A stretch of DNA of 64,000 bases from Bacillota bacterium (GCA_902363515.1 CABJAN010000004.1:158417-222416); one strand, 5' to 3'; counted from the stretch's first letter, positions 25,948 through 35,417 are shown. Made by a program: numbers and translations. The notes: generated from the letters alone by a model not told the origin.

Positions 25948-26733
25948 TTACTGGCTGACAGCCCATAAGTTATTAATTTGATATTCCAGTGTTTCATAAT
26001 CCCACAGTTGTTCACTGCGTTTTGTGCTGTTTGGGTCACGTACCTGAATTTTGCCATCTTCTGTTCCCACCAGCAAAATAAAATGTCCGGTCGTGGTAAA
26101 ATCACCGGGTCTCATACTGCAGATAATAGGCATGCCAGACTCCAAAGCCTGAAAAACAGAATCTCTGGACAGTGGAAGCTCCTGGCTGAACAGTCCGAAA
26201 TGCTGGATGCCCTCACTGATTAGTGACCAACTGGTCCCTGAACCTGGAACATAGTAGCCATTTTCCTGAGCATAAGAGGCAACCGTGTAAGGGGTAATGG
26301 AATCCTCACCGGTCAGTCCGGCAACTGCCATGGAAATGACAGTAGGAGCGCATCCGCTTACTGCCACACAGCTTGTTCCGTAGTCTCCATATCCCCAGCG
26401 CTCATCCCACTGAAGCAGCAGGGGATACTCTCCTTTCTTCACATCTCCAATAGAATCTGCAAAGACCTGTCCCTTTTTCTCTGGATACCCTTCTACAAAA
26501 TCCAGCATATCCGGATTTCTGGAAAGCATATCTAAAAGCTCCTGGGGATAGGTATCGGTTTCCTTTAGAAGCTTGGAAGCCTTTGCCTTTTTGGCATTTG
26601 TCTGGCAGGAGGTTACACTGCTGCTGAACAGGGTAACAAGCAGAAAGATACCGTATACTGCTGTGAAAAATAAAATCATACCAACTAAAAGAGAGATTCT
26701 TCTTTTCCTTCTTCTTCGTCTTGCGTTTCTCAA
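25948..26733 (-). CDS. C39-like papain-fold cysteine peptidase, membrane-anchored
   Basis: 261 residues. Arg/Lys-rich N-terminus (MRNARRRRRKRR), one membrane helix (~14-36), spacer, then a Peptidase_C39_2-type domain: Cys in SGCAPTVISM, His in TTGHFILLVG, Asp/Asn in VRDPNS. The catalytic domain would face outside; likely cleaves peptides or wall-linked substrates. The start appears to be TTG 26733 after AAGGATGGTG; an ATG at 26746 is in another frame. Confidence 0.8.
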   Translation of the reverse strand: MRNARRRRRKRRISLLVGMILFFTAVYGIFLLVTLFSSSVTSCQTNAKKAKASKLLKETDTYPQELLDMLSRNPDMLDFVEGYPEKKGQVFADSIGDVKKGEYPLLLQWDERWGYGDYGTSCVAVSGCAPTVISMAVAGLTGEDSITPYTVASYAQENGYYVPGSGTSWSLISEGIQHFGLFSQELPLSRDSVFQALESGMPIICSMRPGDFTTTGHFILLVGTEDGKIQVRDPNSTKRSEQLWDYETLEYQINNLWAVSQ

Positions 26734-26740
26734 AATAAAA

Positions 26741-26800
26741 CACCATCCTTTTCTTTTTGCTGTTCTGGCTCTTACTATAGCAAAAGAAAAAAGAATGGTG
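26741..26800 (-). terminator. Terminator behind the VanS-like gene
   Basis: Imperfect long inverted repeat (26741-26761 with 26778-26800; CACCAT...ATGGTG at the base) followed on the minus strand by TTTTATTTT. It lies between the kinase gene and the peptidase gene start and may also hold the peptidase promoter. Confidence 0.6.
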
Positions 26801-26842
26801 TTTAAGGTTTCATTGTGAAATTCCTAAGAATTTATTAAGGTT

Positions 26843-28000
26843 TTATGGAGCTTCTACAGGAAGTCTTACCTGGAAGGTGGTTTTCTCTTCCTGACTTTTG
26901 GCAGAAATGCTGCCTTTATGTAATTCTACAATTTCCCTGGCAATGGCAAGCCCAAGGCCTGCGCCTCCGGTATTACTTCTTCTGGCTTCATCCAGCCGGA
27001 AAAACTTTTCAAAAATCAAATCCAGCTTCTGCTTTGGAATGGTTTTTCCATGGTTTTCAAAAGAAATCACAGCCATGCCCTGTTCAAAATAGCCATGGAT
27101 GACAATGACGCTGCTTTCGTAGCTGTATGCCACTGCATTTTTCAAAATATTATTAAAGACTCTTGCCAGTTTATCTCCGTCTCCGTATACTGCCAGGGTT
27201 TCGTCTACCTGAAGATCAACGGTATTTCCATGGGCCGATAAGACGGGATAAAACTCTTCCGCCATCTGCATAAGCATATAAGCCAGATCCAGGTGCTCCT
27301 TTTCTAAGACCATATGGTGCAGATTGAACTGGGTAATTTCAAAAAATTGAGCAATTAAATTTTCCAGGCGTTCTGCTTTGGTAAGCGCTATATGGATGTA
27401 CTTTTCCTTTTGCGCTTCCGGCATATCCGGCGCCTCATCCAAAAGACTTAAATATCCCATGACGGAAGTAAGGGGAGTTTTTAAATCATGTGCCAGGTAG
27501 GTAATTAAATCACTTTTTCTTTGCGATTCTTCTTTTAAAATCTGTTCCTGCCTTTGCATATCGGTTTTCATCTGGAGCATCTGTGCGCCGATTTCCCGGC
27601 AATTTTTCGGAAATGCTATTTCCATCTCTAAATCATGCTTCCGGTAATTCTGAATCATATCGTTCAGGGAGGAAATGGTTTTCGCTTCCTTTATCCTTCC
27701 GTATACATACATGAAAATCAAAACCAGAAAAACAACAAAAATCACAGCAACAATAAGAAAGAAAAGCAAAAAACTTTTTAAAGCATACCAGTCAACCTGA
27801 TCATAAAATACAGTTGCCTGTCTGGAGTCGTCATAAACCTCCTGGGTCATGATAAAGGTTTCTGCAAACCAGTCCCGGAAGAAGCCATTTACTCCATAGT
27901 CCATAAAAAGATAAAACAGATAGGCAAGTACGCCGGTGATTCCAAGGACAATCAAAAAAATCCGCAGCAAGTGATGCTTAGTTTTCAATTTTATAACCAC
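26843..28000 (-). CDS. VanS-like sensor histidine kinase
   Basis: 385 residues. Two membrane helices (~12-34 and ~75-98), DHp with YLAHDLKTPLTSVMGYL, N box NNILKNAVAYS, G box GGAGLGLAIARE. The stretch around the phospho-His and the following LLDEAPDMP resemble VanS of glycopeptide-resistance systems. I set the start at GTG 28000 (VVIKLKTK) because VanS begins with the same residues at the same overlap with VanR; an ATG at 28036 is the longer alternative. No van ligase or dipeptidase genes are nearby. Confidence 0.85.
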   Translation of the reverse strand: MVIKLKTKHHLLRIFLIVLGITGVLAYLFYLFMDYGVNGFFRDWFAETFIMTQEVYDDSRQATVFYDQVDWYALKSFLLFFLIVAVIFVVFLVLIFMYVYGRIKEAKTISSLNDMIQNYRKHDLEMEIAFPKNCREIGAQMLQMKTDMQRQEQILKEESQRKSDLITYLAHDLKTPLTSVMGYLSLLDEAPDMPEAQKEKYIHIALTKAERLENLIAQFFEITQFNLHHMVLEKEHLDLAYMLMQMAEEFYPVLSAHGNTVDLQVDETLAVYGDGDKLARVFNNILKNAVAYSYESSVIVIHGYFEQGMAVISFENHGKTIPKQKLDLIFEKFFRLDEARRSNTGGAGLGLAIAREIVELHKGSISAKSQEEKTTFQVRLPVEAP

Positions 28001-28673
28001 ACCCCCATACTGTTTTAATGTATTTCGGTTTTTCAAAGGAATCCTGCATTTTTTCTCTTAAATGCCGGATGTGAACCGTAATGGTGTTGTTATTTTTGCT
28101 GTAGTATTCGTCTTTCCAGATTTGATGGAACAATTCTTCAGAGCTGACCACACTGCCCTTTTTTTCGCACAAAATTGCCAGAATTTCAAATTCTGTGGGA
28201 GTCAGGGATAAGGGTTTTTCGTTTAGCGTACATTCGTGGGTTTTCCGGTTTAACACCAGACCATGATGAATAAAAATATCCTGGTTTTGCTCTGCTCCCA
28301 CATTGTAGCGGGTATACCGGCGAAGCTGCGCCTTTACTCTTGCCACCAGCTCCAGTGGAAGAAAAGGCTTTGTAAGATAATCATCTGCTCCAAGCATCAA
28401 ACCATTGATTTTGTCCAGTTCTGTACTTTTGGCAGTAAGCATGATAATGGGATAATTATACTGTTCCCGAATTATCTGGCACAGCTTTAACCCATCAATT
28501 TCCGGCATCATAATATCTAAAATTGCCAGATCAATGGACTGGGTATGAATACACTCCAGGGCTTCCGTAGAGGAATAATATTTAAAAACAGAAAATCCCT
28601 CATTTTCCAGATAGAGCGTTACCAGATCCGCAATTTCCTTTTCATCATCTACAATTAATATCTGTTCCTTCAT
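27978..28673 (-). CDS. VanR-like response regulator
   Basis: 231 residues, close to VanR over the whole length: ILIVDDEKEIADLV, phospho-Asp in DLAILDIMMPE, DDYLTKPFLPLELVARVKAQ, SLTPTEFEIL, and the C-terminal YIKTVWGCGYKIE. OmpR-type winged helix. Overlaps the kinase gene by 23 bases. Probably reports cell-wall precursor or glycopeptide stress; its target genes are not evident here. Confidence 0.9.
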   Translation of the reverse strand: MKEQILIVDDEKEIADLVTLYLENEGFSVFKYYSSTEALECIHTQSIDLAILDIMMPEIDGLKLCQIIREQYNYPIIMLTAKSTELDKINGLMLGADDYLTKPFLPLELVARVKAQLRRYTRYNVGAEQNQDIFIHHGLVLNRKTHECTLNEKPLSLTPTEFEILAILCEKKGSVVSSEELFHQIWKDEYYSKNNNTITVHIRHLREKMQDSFEKPKYIKTVWGCGYKIEN

Positions 28674-28690
28674 AATTCTTCACCAAATCG

Positions 28691-29518
28691 TTACTCTGGC
28701 AGAGCAGCCAGCAGCTCTCCCACTGTTTTTCCAAGAATCGGATGACGCTTATAAGAGGCAATTTCCGCCAAAGGTTTCAGCACAAAGTTTCTCTTGTGCA
28801 TTTCTATATGCGGGATAATTAAATCCTCTGTTTCCAGAACCTCATTGTCATACAGAAGAATGTCCAGATCCAAAGTTCTGGGTCCCCAGTGAATCAGACG
28901 TTCCCTGTGAGCAGCCTGTTCGATTTCGTGCAGCAGGTCTAACAGCTCTTGTGGAGACAGCAGAGTATCAAGAGCAAGACAGGCGTTTAAAAAATCGTCC
29001 TGCTCTACTCCCCCATAAGGTTCTGTTACCAGATAAGAAGACACCTTCTGCACCCGGCATTGAGGATGTTCATGAAGAGCCTTTACCGCCTGGTCTAAAT
29101 ACGCCTTCTTATCACCAAGATTGGAGCCAAGGGCAATATAGGACCTGTGCCAAAAACGGGAAATCTTTACTGATACGGTTTCCAAAGGCAGTCCAACAGG
29201 CGCCCAGGGCTTTTCAAGCTCTAGGGTGACACCTTTTAAAAGGGGATAATGAAGGAGCAAGGCAGTTGCCAAATCCTCTGCAGCAGCTTCAATGAGCTTG
29301 CGGGTATGTGTTTTGGTATACTCTGTTATAAACTGGCTAACTTCTCCATAATGAATGGATTCTTCCAGACAATCACTTTTCCCTGCTTTTCTGGTATCCG
29401 TATACATGGTAAGAGAAAACAGGAACTTTTGCCCCAGATTGGTTTCTTCCTGAAAAACTCCGTGGTTGGCAAAGACTTCCAGATTCTGAATACGGATTTC
29501 ATCATACTGTTTCATCAT
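28691..29518 (-). CDS. folK: Bifunctional dihydroneopterin aldolase / HPPK (FolB-FolK)
   Basis: 275 residues. Residues 1-~118 are FolB (IRIQNLEVFANHGVFQEE, catalytic Glu/Lys positions), ~125-275 are FolK (YIALGSNLGDK, TEPYGGVEQDDFLN, HWGPRTLDLDILLY, IPHIEMHKRNFVL). It makes 6-hydroxymethyl-dihydropterin and then its pyrophosphate. Last gene of the folate operon; overlaps folP by four bases. Confidence 0.95.
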   Translation of the reverse strand: MMKQYDEIRIQNLEVFANHGVFQEETNLGQKFLFSLTMYTDTRKAGKSDCLEESIHYGEVSQFITEYTKTHTRKLIEAAAEDLATALLLHYPLLKGVTLELEKPWAPVGLPLETVSVKISRFWHRSYIALGSNLGDKKAYLDQAVKALHEHPQCRVQKVSSYLVTEPYGGVEQDDFLNACLALDTLLSPQELLDLLHEIEQAAHRERLIHWGPRTLDLDILLYDNEVLETEDLIIPHIEMHKRNFVLKPLAEIASYKRHPILGKTVGELLAALPE

Positions 29519-30333
29519 ACATTACCCTCTCTTAAAATAGCCTGTGTCATGCGGATAGCACGCAGATTTTCCTTGACATCGTGAACACGGACAAAAGCAG
29601 CTTTCTTTTCTACACCAAGAACAGTAGTTACCACAGTTCCCTCTACACGCTGGTCAGAAGGCAAATCTAATGCAGTTCCAATGACTGATTTTCTGGAGGT
29701 TGCCAGAAGAACCGGATATCCCAGTTCTGCCAGGCGTTCCAGATGATGGATGATAATCAGGTTGTGTTCATAAGTTTTCCCGAATCCTACGCCTGGGTCT
29801 AAGATGATTTGTTCGTCTTTAATTCCCGCTTTTTTGGCAATGGCAAGAGATTCCCTCATGTCTGCACAGAAATCATCCAGAAAGTTGTTATATTCTGCTT
29901 TTTCCCGATTATGCATCAGACAGCAGGGAACCTGATATCTGGCAATCAGTTCTGCCACTTTATAGTCATATTTCAGTCCCCAGATATCGTTGACGAAATC
30001 AGCGCCTGCCTTTAGCGCAGCCTCTACAACCTCTCCTTTATAGCTGTCAATGGATACCGGAATATCAAATTCTTTTTTAATCATTTCAATCACCGGAACA
30101 ACACGCTGGATTTCTTCTTCAATGGAAATCTGTACATGGCCAGGTCTGGTAGATTCGCCGCCCACATCAATGATGGAAGTGCCCTGGTCAATCATATCTG
30201 CCACATGCTGTCTTGCCTTTTCCATACTATTCCATTTTCCACCATCAGAGAAGGAATCCGGTGTTACATTTAAAATTCCCATAATATAGCAGTCATGCTC
30301 TACGTCAAACATGCGGTTTCCGATTTTCATCAT
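29515..30333 (-). CDS. folP: Dihydropteroate synthase
   Basis: 272 residues: MGILNVTPDSFSDGG, VGGESTRPG, VSIDSYKGEV, DPGVGFGKT, TSRKSVIG and a final RVHDV: the complete set of pterin- and pABA-site loops. Condenses hydroxymethyl-dihydropterin pyrophosphate with p-aminobenzoate; the sulfonamide target. AGGAGG upstream; between the HD gene and folBK. Confidence 0.96.
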   Translation of the reverse strand: MMKIGNRMFDVEHDCYIMGILNVTPDSFSDGGKWNSMEKARQHVADMIDQGTSIIDVGGESTRPGHVQISIEEEIQRVVPVIEMIKKEFDIPVSIDSYKGEVVEAALKAGADFVNDIWGLKYDYKVAELIARYQVPCCLMHNREKAEYNNFLDDFCADMRESLAIAKKAGIKDEQIILDPGVGFGKTYEHNLIIIHHLERLAELGYPVLLATSRKSVIGTALDLPSDQRVEGTVVTTVLGVEKKAAFVRVHDVKENLRAIRMTQAILREGNV

Positions 30334-30345
30334 TGTATTTTCCTC

Positions 30346-30828
30346 CTATACGGTAAGTTTCAGATTCTTCTTTTCTTCATTCCAGTTGCAGGCATTTCTT
30401 GCAGAACAGAACAGACAGGCACGGGAAGCCTTATCTGCCCGGTAAATCAGCCCTGAAAAAGAATCCAGGCTGCGGGTTTCCTTTATGCGGTGCTGCAAAA
30501 TAGCGGATAATACTTCTTCCTGCTCTTTTTTGTTAAAGCCGCAATCGTCCATTATTTTTTCTGCAAGCATGGCGCTTCCTTTATCATGAGGAATCCCTTT
30601 CTCATACTGAAGGTGGCGTCCTATGTCATGGAGCAGCGCTGCTGCATAAATCAGTTCTTTTTCAATGCCAAGGTTCTTTTCCAGATTTTCAATCCAGGCC
30701 AGTCTTGCCACATCTAAAAAATGCTGTGGATCATGCTTACAGAAAATCCTGTCCTGTTCCAGAGCCTGGATTTTCTCTACGCTTTCTTTCCAGCCTGGGT
30801 GATTGCAGATTGCATGGATTCGTTCCAT
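30346..30828 (-). CDS. HD-domain phosphohydrolase in folate operon
   Basis: 160 residues: His in FLDVARLAW region, LLHDIGRHLQYEKGIPHDKGS, and a C-terminal Cys cluster CLFCSARNAC that could bind a metal. ATG 30828 is one base after the folE stop with AAAGGAG inside the folE end, so it is translationally coupled. HD proteins hydrolyse phosphate esters; the folate pathway needs a phosphatase step on dihydroneopterin triphosphate and no NudB-like gene is in the operon, so this is a candidate. Function is inferred from position only. Confidence 0.8.
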   Translation of the reverse strand: MERIHAICNHPGWKESVEKIQALEQDRIFCKHDPQHFLDVARLAWIENLEKNLGIEKELIYAAALLHDIGRHLQYEKGIPHDKGSAMLAEKIMDDCGFNKKEQEEVLSAILQHRIKETRSLDSFSGLIYRADKASRACLFCSARNACNWNEEKKNLKLTV

Positions 30829-30829
30829 C

Positions 30830-31390
30830 CTAGCTTCTCCTTTCCAGCATGCGGTAGAACTGATTCTGCAATTTTTCATCCTGGTCAAAAACACCTCTGG
30901 TCACAACGGTTACGGTTTTTGTTCCGGGTTTTTTTATTCCACGCATAGTCATGCACATATGTTCTGCTTCAATGAGCACCATGACTCCATGTGGTTTTAA
31001 TTCTTCCATAAACACATCTGCAATCTGGGCTGTAAGACGCTCCTGAAGCTGAAAACGTTTTGCAAAGACTTCTACAGTTCTTGCAATTTTACTAAGTCCC
31101 ACTACTTCTCCGTTTGGAATATAGGCAACGGCTGCGTTTCCGTAAAAAGGAAGCATATGGTGTTCGCAGAAGGAATAAAAATGAATATCCTTTTCCAGCA
31201 CCATATCATTATTATCTACATGAAATCGTTTCTGTAAATGCTTTGCAGCACTGTCCGTATAGCCTGCTGCCAGTTCTTCGTACATTCTGGCAATTCTGTC
31301 CGGGGTCTCCAAAAGACCTTCTCTTTGAATGTCTTCTCCGATTCCATCTAAAATTAATCTTACGCCTTCTTTTATCTTTTCTTTATCCAT
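30830..31390 (-). CDS. folE: GTP cyclohydrolase I
   Basis: 186 residues: [26 protein letters not shown] with the zinc Cys/His, [15 protein letters not shown], and [17 protein letters not shown] with the second zinc Cys. Converts GTP to dihydroneopterin triphosphate. The start overlaps the folC stop by 8 bases. Confidence 0.96.
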   Translation of the reverse strand: MDKEKIKEGVRLILDGIGEDIQREGLLETPDRIARMYEELAAGYTDSAAKHLQKRFHVDNNDMVLEKDIHFYSFCEHHMLPFYGNAAVAYIPNGEVVGLSKIARTVEVFAKRFQLQERLTAQIADVFMEELKPHGVMVLIEAEHMCMTMRGIKKPGTKTVTVVTRGVFDQDEKLQNQFYRMLERRS

Positions 31391-32681
31391 GGTATTTCTC
31401 CTCTTTTTCTAATGCTTTTTCTGCCTCTCCCAAAAAAGAGAGGGAACCAAATATAATAATGGCATCATCTTTTTGTGCAAGATTTCTGGCTATATGAACA
31501 GCCTCCTGGATGCTGTCTGCTGCTTCCACAGAAGGATTAATCCCTGATACAGCTTCTTTTAACCGGTCAGCAGGCAGGGCTCTTGGATTATTCGGTGTTT
31601 GAACGGTAATAATGTGTTCTGCCAAAGGCGCGGTAAGACGGATGACTTCCTTATAGTCTTTATCCTGAAAAACTCCGAAAATATAATATAACTTTTTCCC
31701 TTTAAAATACAAATTCAAAGAACGCTGCAGCTCTTTTGCTGCCCCTGGATTGTGGGCGCCATCTAAAATGACAGCAGGATTGGTGGCAAGCAGAGTAAAA
31801 CGTCCCTTCCAGACCGCCTTTGCAAGTCCCTCATAGACCTGCCTGTCGGTAAGGGTAAATCCCAGTCTGCGAAGGGCATCCACAGCTTCCAGCGCCAGGG
31901 CCGCATTTGCAATCTGGTAGCTTCCTGCTAAAGCAATCACAGCCTGTTTCCAGGTTTTGTAGGAAAACTGCTGTTTTTGAATATCATAAACAACCTCTGT
32001 GATTTCCTCTGGATTTACGGTTTTCAGAATACATTCCTTCTCTTTACAAACTCTGGAAATGACCCTTGCAGCTTCCGGTTCCTGACAGGCAGAAACCACT
32101 GTTGTATGAGGCTTGATAATACCAGCTTTTTGTTCTGCAATTTTTTCCAGAGTATCTCCTAAAAATTCCATATGATCCATGCTAATAGAGGTAATTACTT
32201 CCATTACCGTTGTTTTAATCACATTGGTAGCATCCAAAGCGCCTCCAAGGCCGGTTTCCAATACTACGATATCACATTGCTTTTCCTTAAAATAAAGAAA
32301 AGACAGCGCAGTCTCCACCTCAAAGGCGGTTGGATTTCCTGCATGTTCTGCCTTCATTTCTTCTATGGCCTGGGCTATGGCAGTTACATGTCTGGCAAGG
32401 GATTCTTTTTCAATTTTTTCTTCATCTACTTGAATCCGTTCGCGATAAGAAAACAGAGTTGGCGATATGTATCGTCCTGTCCGGTATCCCGCATTGGACA
32501 ATATCGTAGAAAGATATGCCAGTACAGATCCTTTTCCATTGGTTCCGGAAATGTGGATGAAAGACAAATCATCCTGGGGATTACCAAGTCTGCAAAGCAG
32601 CTCTTTCATATTCTCCAAACCAAGTACACTTCCGTATTTGGAAATTTCATCCAAATATACTCTTGCTTCTGCGTAATTCAT
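31383..32681 (-). CDS. folC: Folylpolyglutamate / dihydrofolate synthase
   Basis: 432 residues, Mur-ligase fold: [15 protein letters not shown] (P-loop), [44 protein letters not shown]. Adds glutamate to dihydropteroate and folates. First gene of the folate operon, preceded by a good promoter at 32732-32760. Confidence 0.94.
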   Translation of the reverse strand: MNYAEARVYLDEISKYGSVLGLENMKELLCRLGNPQDDLSFIHISGTNGKGSVLAYLSTILSNAGYRTGRYISPTLFSYRERIQVDEEKIEKESLARHVTAIAQAIEEMKAEHAGNPTAFEVETALSFLYFKEKQCDIVVLETGLGGALDATNVIKTTVMEVITSISMDHMEFLGDTLEKIAEQKAGIIKPHTTVVSACQEPEAARVISRVCKEKECILKTVNPEEITEVVYDIQKQQFSYKTWKQAVIALAGSYQIANAALALEAVDALRRLGFTLTDRQVYEGLAKAVWKGRFTLLATNPAVILDGAHNPGAAKELQRSLNLYFKGKKLYYIFGVFQDKDYKEVIRLTAPLAEHIITVQTPNNPRALPADRLKEAVSGINPSVEAADSIQEAVHIARNLAQKDDAIIIFGSLSFLGEAEKALEKEEKYHG

Positions 32682-32731
32682 AATGCTCCTATCCGAGACG
32701 GTTATTCCACCTCATAATTTTGTTCCGCATT

Positions 32732-32760
32732 ATTATAGTCCTTTTTTGCTGTTATTACAA
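32732..32760 (-). promoter_or_regulatory. Promoter of the folate operon
   Basis: On the minus strand TTGTAA (32760-32755), 17-base spacer, TATAAT (32737-32732), about 50 bases upstream of the folC start. No riboswitch-like structure is visible in the short leader. Confidence 0.7.
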
Positions 32761-32787
32761 TGGTTTCGCGCAAATTTTCCTTTAAAC

Positions 32788-33423
32788 CTATCCTTTAAAT
32801 TGTCCATTGTCCTGGAATAATGATAGTTCTTCTGTCTTAAATACATAATAACCTTCGTAATAATAGCTGTGGTCAATTCCTTTCATGTAAATTTCTCTGT
32901 CAAAAATATGGCTGGTCAGCGCGTTTTTCAAAAGATACTTAATTTCAATATCTTTAATAGGGCTTCTCTCCATGGCAAGCAGATAATCCTCTTTATCTAC
33001 CTTGCTCCAGTCAATGACATAGCCAATTTCTTTCTTGAGCATTAAGTCAAGCCATATTCTTGTACTTCTTCCGTTCCCTTCTCTAAAAGGATGCGCTACA
33101 TTCATTTCCACATATTTTTCGATGATTTCATCAAAAGTTGACTGCGGCATTTTATCAATACTTTGAAGCGCCGCTTCCAAATACATCAGTGGTGCAAAGC
33201 GAAAATTTCCTTTTGAAAGATTGACTTTTCGCAACTTACCGGCAAAATCATAAATTTCATCAAAAAGATATTTATGAATCATGGCAAGACTTTTATAAGT
33301 TCCTGGCTCTAATTTTTCCAGAAATCCGCTCTCAAACATTTCCAATGCTTTTTGCTTGCTGATGCTTTCCTGTGTTCGAGCTAATTCTGTAGCATCTGTA
33401 ATACCCAATTTATTTTCAAGCAT
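32788..33423 (-). CDS. Fic-family AMP-transferase, class III (self-inhibited)
   Basis: 211 residues. Fic core motif HPFREGNGRSTR with catalytic His; upstream KGNFRFAP flap region. Near the C-terminus SYYYEG fits the inhibitory motif (S/T)xxxE(G/N), the class III arrangement (as in Neisseria NmFic), where the protein's own last helix blocks ATP binding. Likely adenylylates a protein target such as DNA gyrase or itself; the target is unknown. ATG 33423 has TGAGGAAAA upstream. No separate antitoxin gene is seen. Confidence 0.87.
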   Translation of the reverse strand: MLENKLGITDATELARTQESISKQKALEMFESGFLEKLEPGTYKSLAMIHKYLFDEIYDFAGKLRKVNLSKGNFRFAPLMYLEAALQSIDKMPQSTFDEIIEKYVEMNVAHPFREGNGRSTRIWLDLMLKKEIGYVIDWSKVDKEDYLLAMERSPIKDIEIKYLLKNALTSHIFDREIYMKGIDHSYYYEGYYVFKTEELSLFQDNGQFKG

Positions 33424-33524
33424 AATTTTCCTCACATCCTTCCCGAAATTAAGATTGCACACTGTATCATCATTGTACCATACCACAACCACTAATCCAA
33501 CTCTTTCTAAGAACCATTTTCCGC

Positions 33525-34178
33525 CTAAAACTCTTTCTTTTTCATAACGCCCAGACTGATTTTGGCGGAAATGAATACAAAAATGACAAATAAAACAAGT
33601 GCCATTGCCATAAGGATTCCCATAGGAAGCTGCGTGATCGTCTGATAAAAGGCTGTCTGAGTGAAATCTACAGTTAATACTTTATTTACCAGATAGACCA
33701 GTCCGATAATGCCGAAGAAAATAGCAAAGAGAACCATTCTGCCTTTTTCGCTTCCAAATTTTAACTGAATGGGAATCATGAGGCTTAAAAACAAAATCAC
33801 AAAAACCAGAAATCCCATGAAAACCAGCAGATAATCCCCAGGCGTCATAGAACTTCCTTCTGCCTTTTCTGTGATGAGAAAAATAACAAAGGTTACAGCA
33901 AATCCGCCTACGCCAAAGGAAGCGCTCAGAAGATATTTTTCCAATACATAGGTCTGCCTGGATACAGGCAGCGCCATGAGAAATCCCATACTGTTATCCT
34001 GTTCATCATAAGTGATGGTAGACATGGTAACAATCAGAAGTAAGAAAGGCACATATCCCATAAAAAAGCTGGCATCCACACCTGTAACAATCAGAACCAG
34101 AAACATAAGCGCCAGGGTAATGAGAAAATTACGCTGGTTTTTTATCAGTCTTAAATCTTTTATAAACAATCCTTTCAT
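33525..34178 (-). CDS. ABC-2 type permease of YtrA-type module
   Basis: 217 residues, about six hydrophobic segments, ABC-2 family N-terminus (MKGLFIKDLRLIKNQRNF). The start overlaps the ATPase stop by four bases. Third gene of a GntR-ATPase-permease operon like ytrABCDEF/bce-independent lantibiotic and wall-stress exporters. Substrate unknown. Confidence 0.85.
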   Translation of the reverse strand: MKGLFIKDLRLIKNQRNFLITLALMFLVLIVTGVDASFFMGYVPFLLLIVTMSTITYDEQDNSMGFLMALPVSRQTYVLEKYLLSASFGVGGFAVTFVIFLITEKAEGSSMTPGDYLLVFMGFLVFVILFLSLMIPIQLKFGSEKGRMVLFAIFFGIIGLVYLVNKVLTVDFTQTAFYQTITQLPMGILMAMALVLFVIFVFISAKISLGVMKKKEF

Positions 34179-35026
34179 ACTGCTTCTCCTTTCACCATCA
34201 TGGCAATGACATCATCAATGTTTCCATTTTCCATAGTAATCTGGGGATAATTCTCCAGATAGAACTGTTTTTCATTGGTGAGTATGCTATATCCGTAAGA
34301 TTCTTTCCGTTTTCGCAGAAAATACTGTTTGTCAACAGTTTCATATTGCTCCCTGGTCATTTTTAAAAGTCCATATTGGCCTAACAGGGTATCCATATCT
34401 TCATGAAGGACAATACGCCCTTTATCAATCATATATAAATCATCGCACAAACCTTCCAGGTCTGTAGAAATGTGAGAACTAATGAGAATGGAGCGGGTAT
34501 CATCTTCCTCCATATAGTCCCGGAGCATGTTCAGCAAGTCTTCTCTTGCCAGCACATCCAGACCGGCAGTTGGCTCATCCAGAAGTAAAAAACTGGGTTT
34601 GTGGGAAATAGCTGCCAGGATTTTTACTTTTGCCTTCATACCAGTGGAAAAGTCCTTGATTTTTTTGTTGACAGGAAGCTGATAATGGTCGCAGGCTTTT
34701 AAAAATTCTGTTTTTTTCACATTTGTATACATGGCTTCCAGCACAGCGGCAATGTCTGTAAGGGTCAGATACGTGCTGAAACCGCTGTCTGATAAAACAA
34801 CACCAATATGTTCCTTTTCCTGTCTGGTAAGGCTGTCAACATCCTTGCCAAACAACGTGATCATTCCGCTGTCTTTTCGGATTAATCCCAGAATGGATTT
34901 AAAAGTAGTGCTTTTTCCTGCGCCATTGGAACCAATCAGTCCGGTAATACATCCCTCTTCTACTTTCAGGGAACAATGTAACTGAAAGGAACCATAGGAT
35001 TTTTTTAAATCTTTTATTTCTAACAT
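34175..35026 (-). CDS. ABC transporter ATPase of YtrA-type module
   Basis: 283 residues: Walker A IGSNGAGKSTTFKSI, signature DFSTGMKAKVKILAA, Walker B FLLLDEPTAGLD, H loop ISSHISTDLE. The C-terminal ~60-residue extension is usual for this subfamily. Overlaps the GntR gene by 7 bases and the permease gene by 4. Confidence 0.9.
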   Translation of the reverse strand: MLEIKDLKKSYGSFQLHCSLKVEEGCITGLIGSNGAGKSTTFKSILGLIRKDSGMITLFGKDVDSLTRQEKEHIGVVLSDSGFSTYLTLTDIAAVLEAMYTNVKKTEFLKACDHYQLPVNKKIKDFSTGMKAKVKILAAISHKPSFLLLDEPTAGLDVLAREDLLNMLRDYMEEDDTRSILISSHISTDLEGLCDDLYMIDKGRIVLHEDMDTLLGQYGLLKMTREQYETVDKQYFLRKRKESYGYSILTNEKQFYLENYPQITMENGNIDDVIAMMVKGEAV

Positions 35027-35400
35027 GTTTCATCCTCCATAATTAAAGAAAACAAGGCTTCAATTTCTGCATTTTTCATACCCAGGCGTTGGGCTTTTTG
35101 AATAACAGCTTCTAATTCGCTTTCAATCTCCCTCTTCTGCTGCTCCAGCTTTGCCTCCTGGTTGGCTGCTGCCACATAGGTTCCCTTGCCATGAACCGTA
35201 ACGGTAAACCCTTCTTCCTCCAGGTTGTCATAGGCTTTTTTAACTGTTAAAGCGCTGATTTTCAGCTCCTTTGCAAGGGTCCGTACAGAGGGAAGGCTGT
35301 CATCTGCCTTTAATTCTTCATTTAAAATCATTGCTTTAATCTGCTCAATAAGCTGTTCGTAAATTGGTACCATAGATGAGTGGTTGATTATAATCTTCAT
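35020..35400 (-). CDS. GntR-family repressor, YtrA subfamily
   Basis: 126 residues: GntR winged helix (PIYEQLIEQIKAMI, LPSVRTLAKELKISALTVKKAY, GKGTYVA) and the short helical tail of the YtrA subfamily. Probably represses its own operon through the repeats at 35418-35476. Confidence 0.9.
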   Translation of the reverse strand: MKIIINHSSMVPIYEQLIEQIKAMILNEELKADDSLPSVRTLAKELKISALTVKKAYDNLEEEGFTVTVHGKGTYVAAANQEAKLEQQKREIESELEAVIQKAQRLGMKNAEIEALFSLIMEDETC

Positions 35401-35417
35401 TTCTATCCTCCTCTTGC

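Noticed and set aside
26402..26746. Open frame from ATG 26746 overlapping the C39-like peptidase
   Set aside because: It is a shifted frame of the peptidase gene without domain signals; the peptidase frame has signal anchor and catalytic residues.
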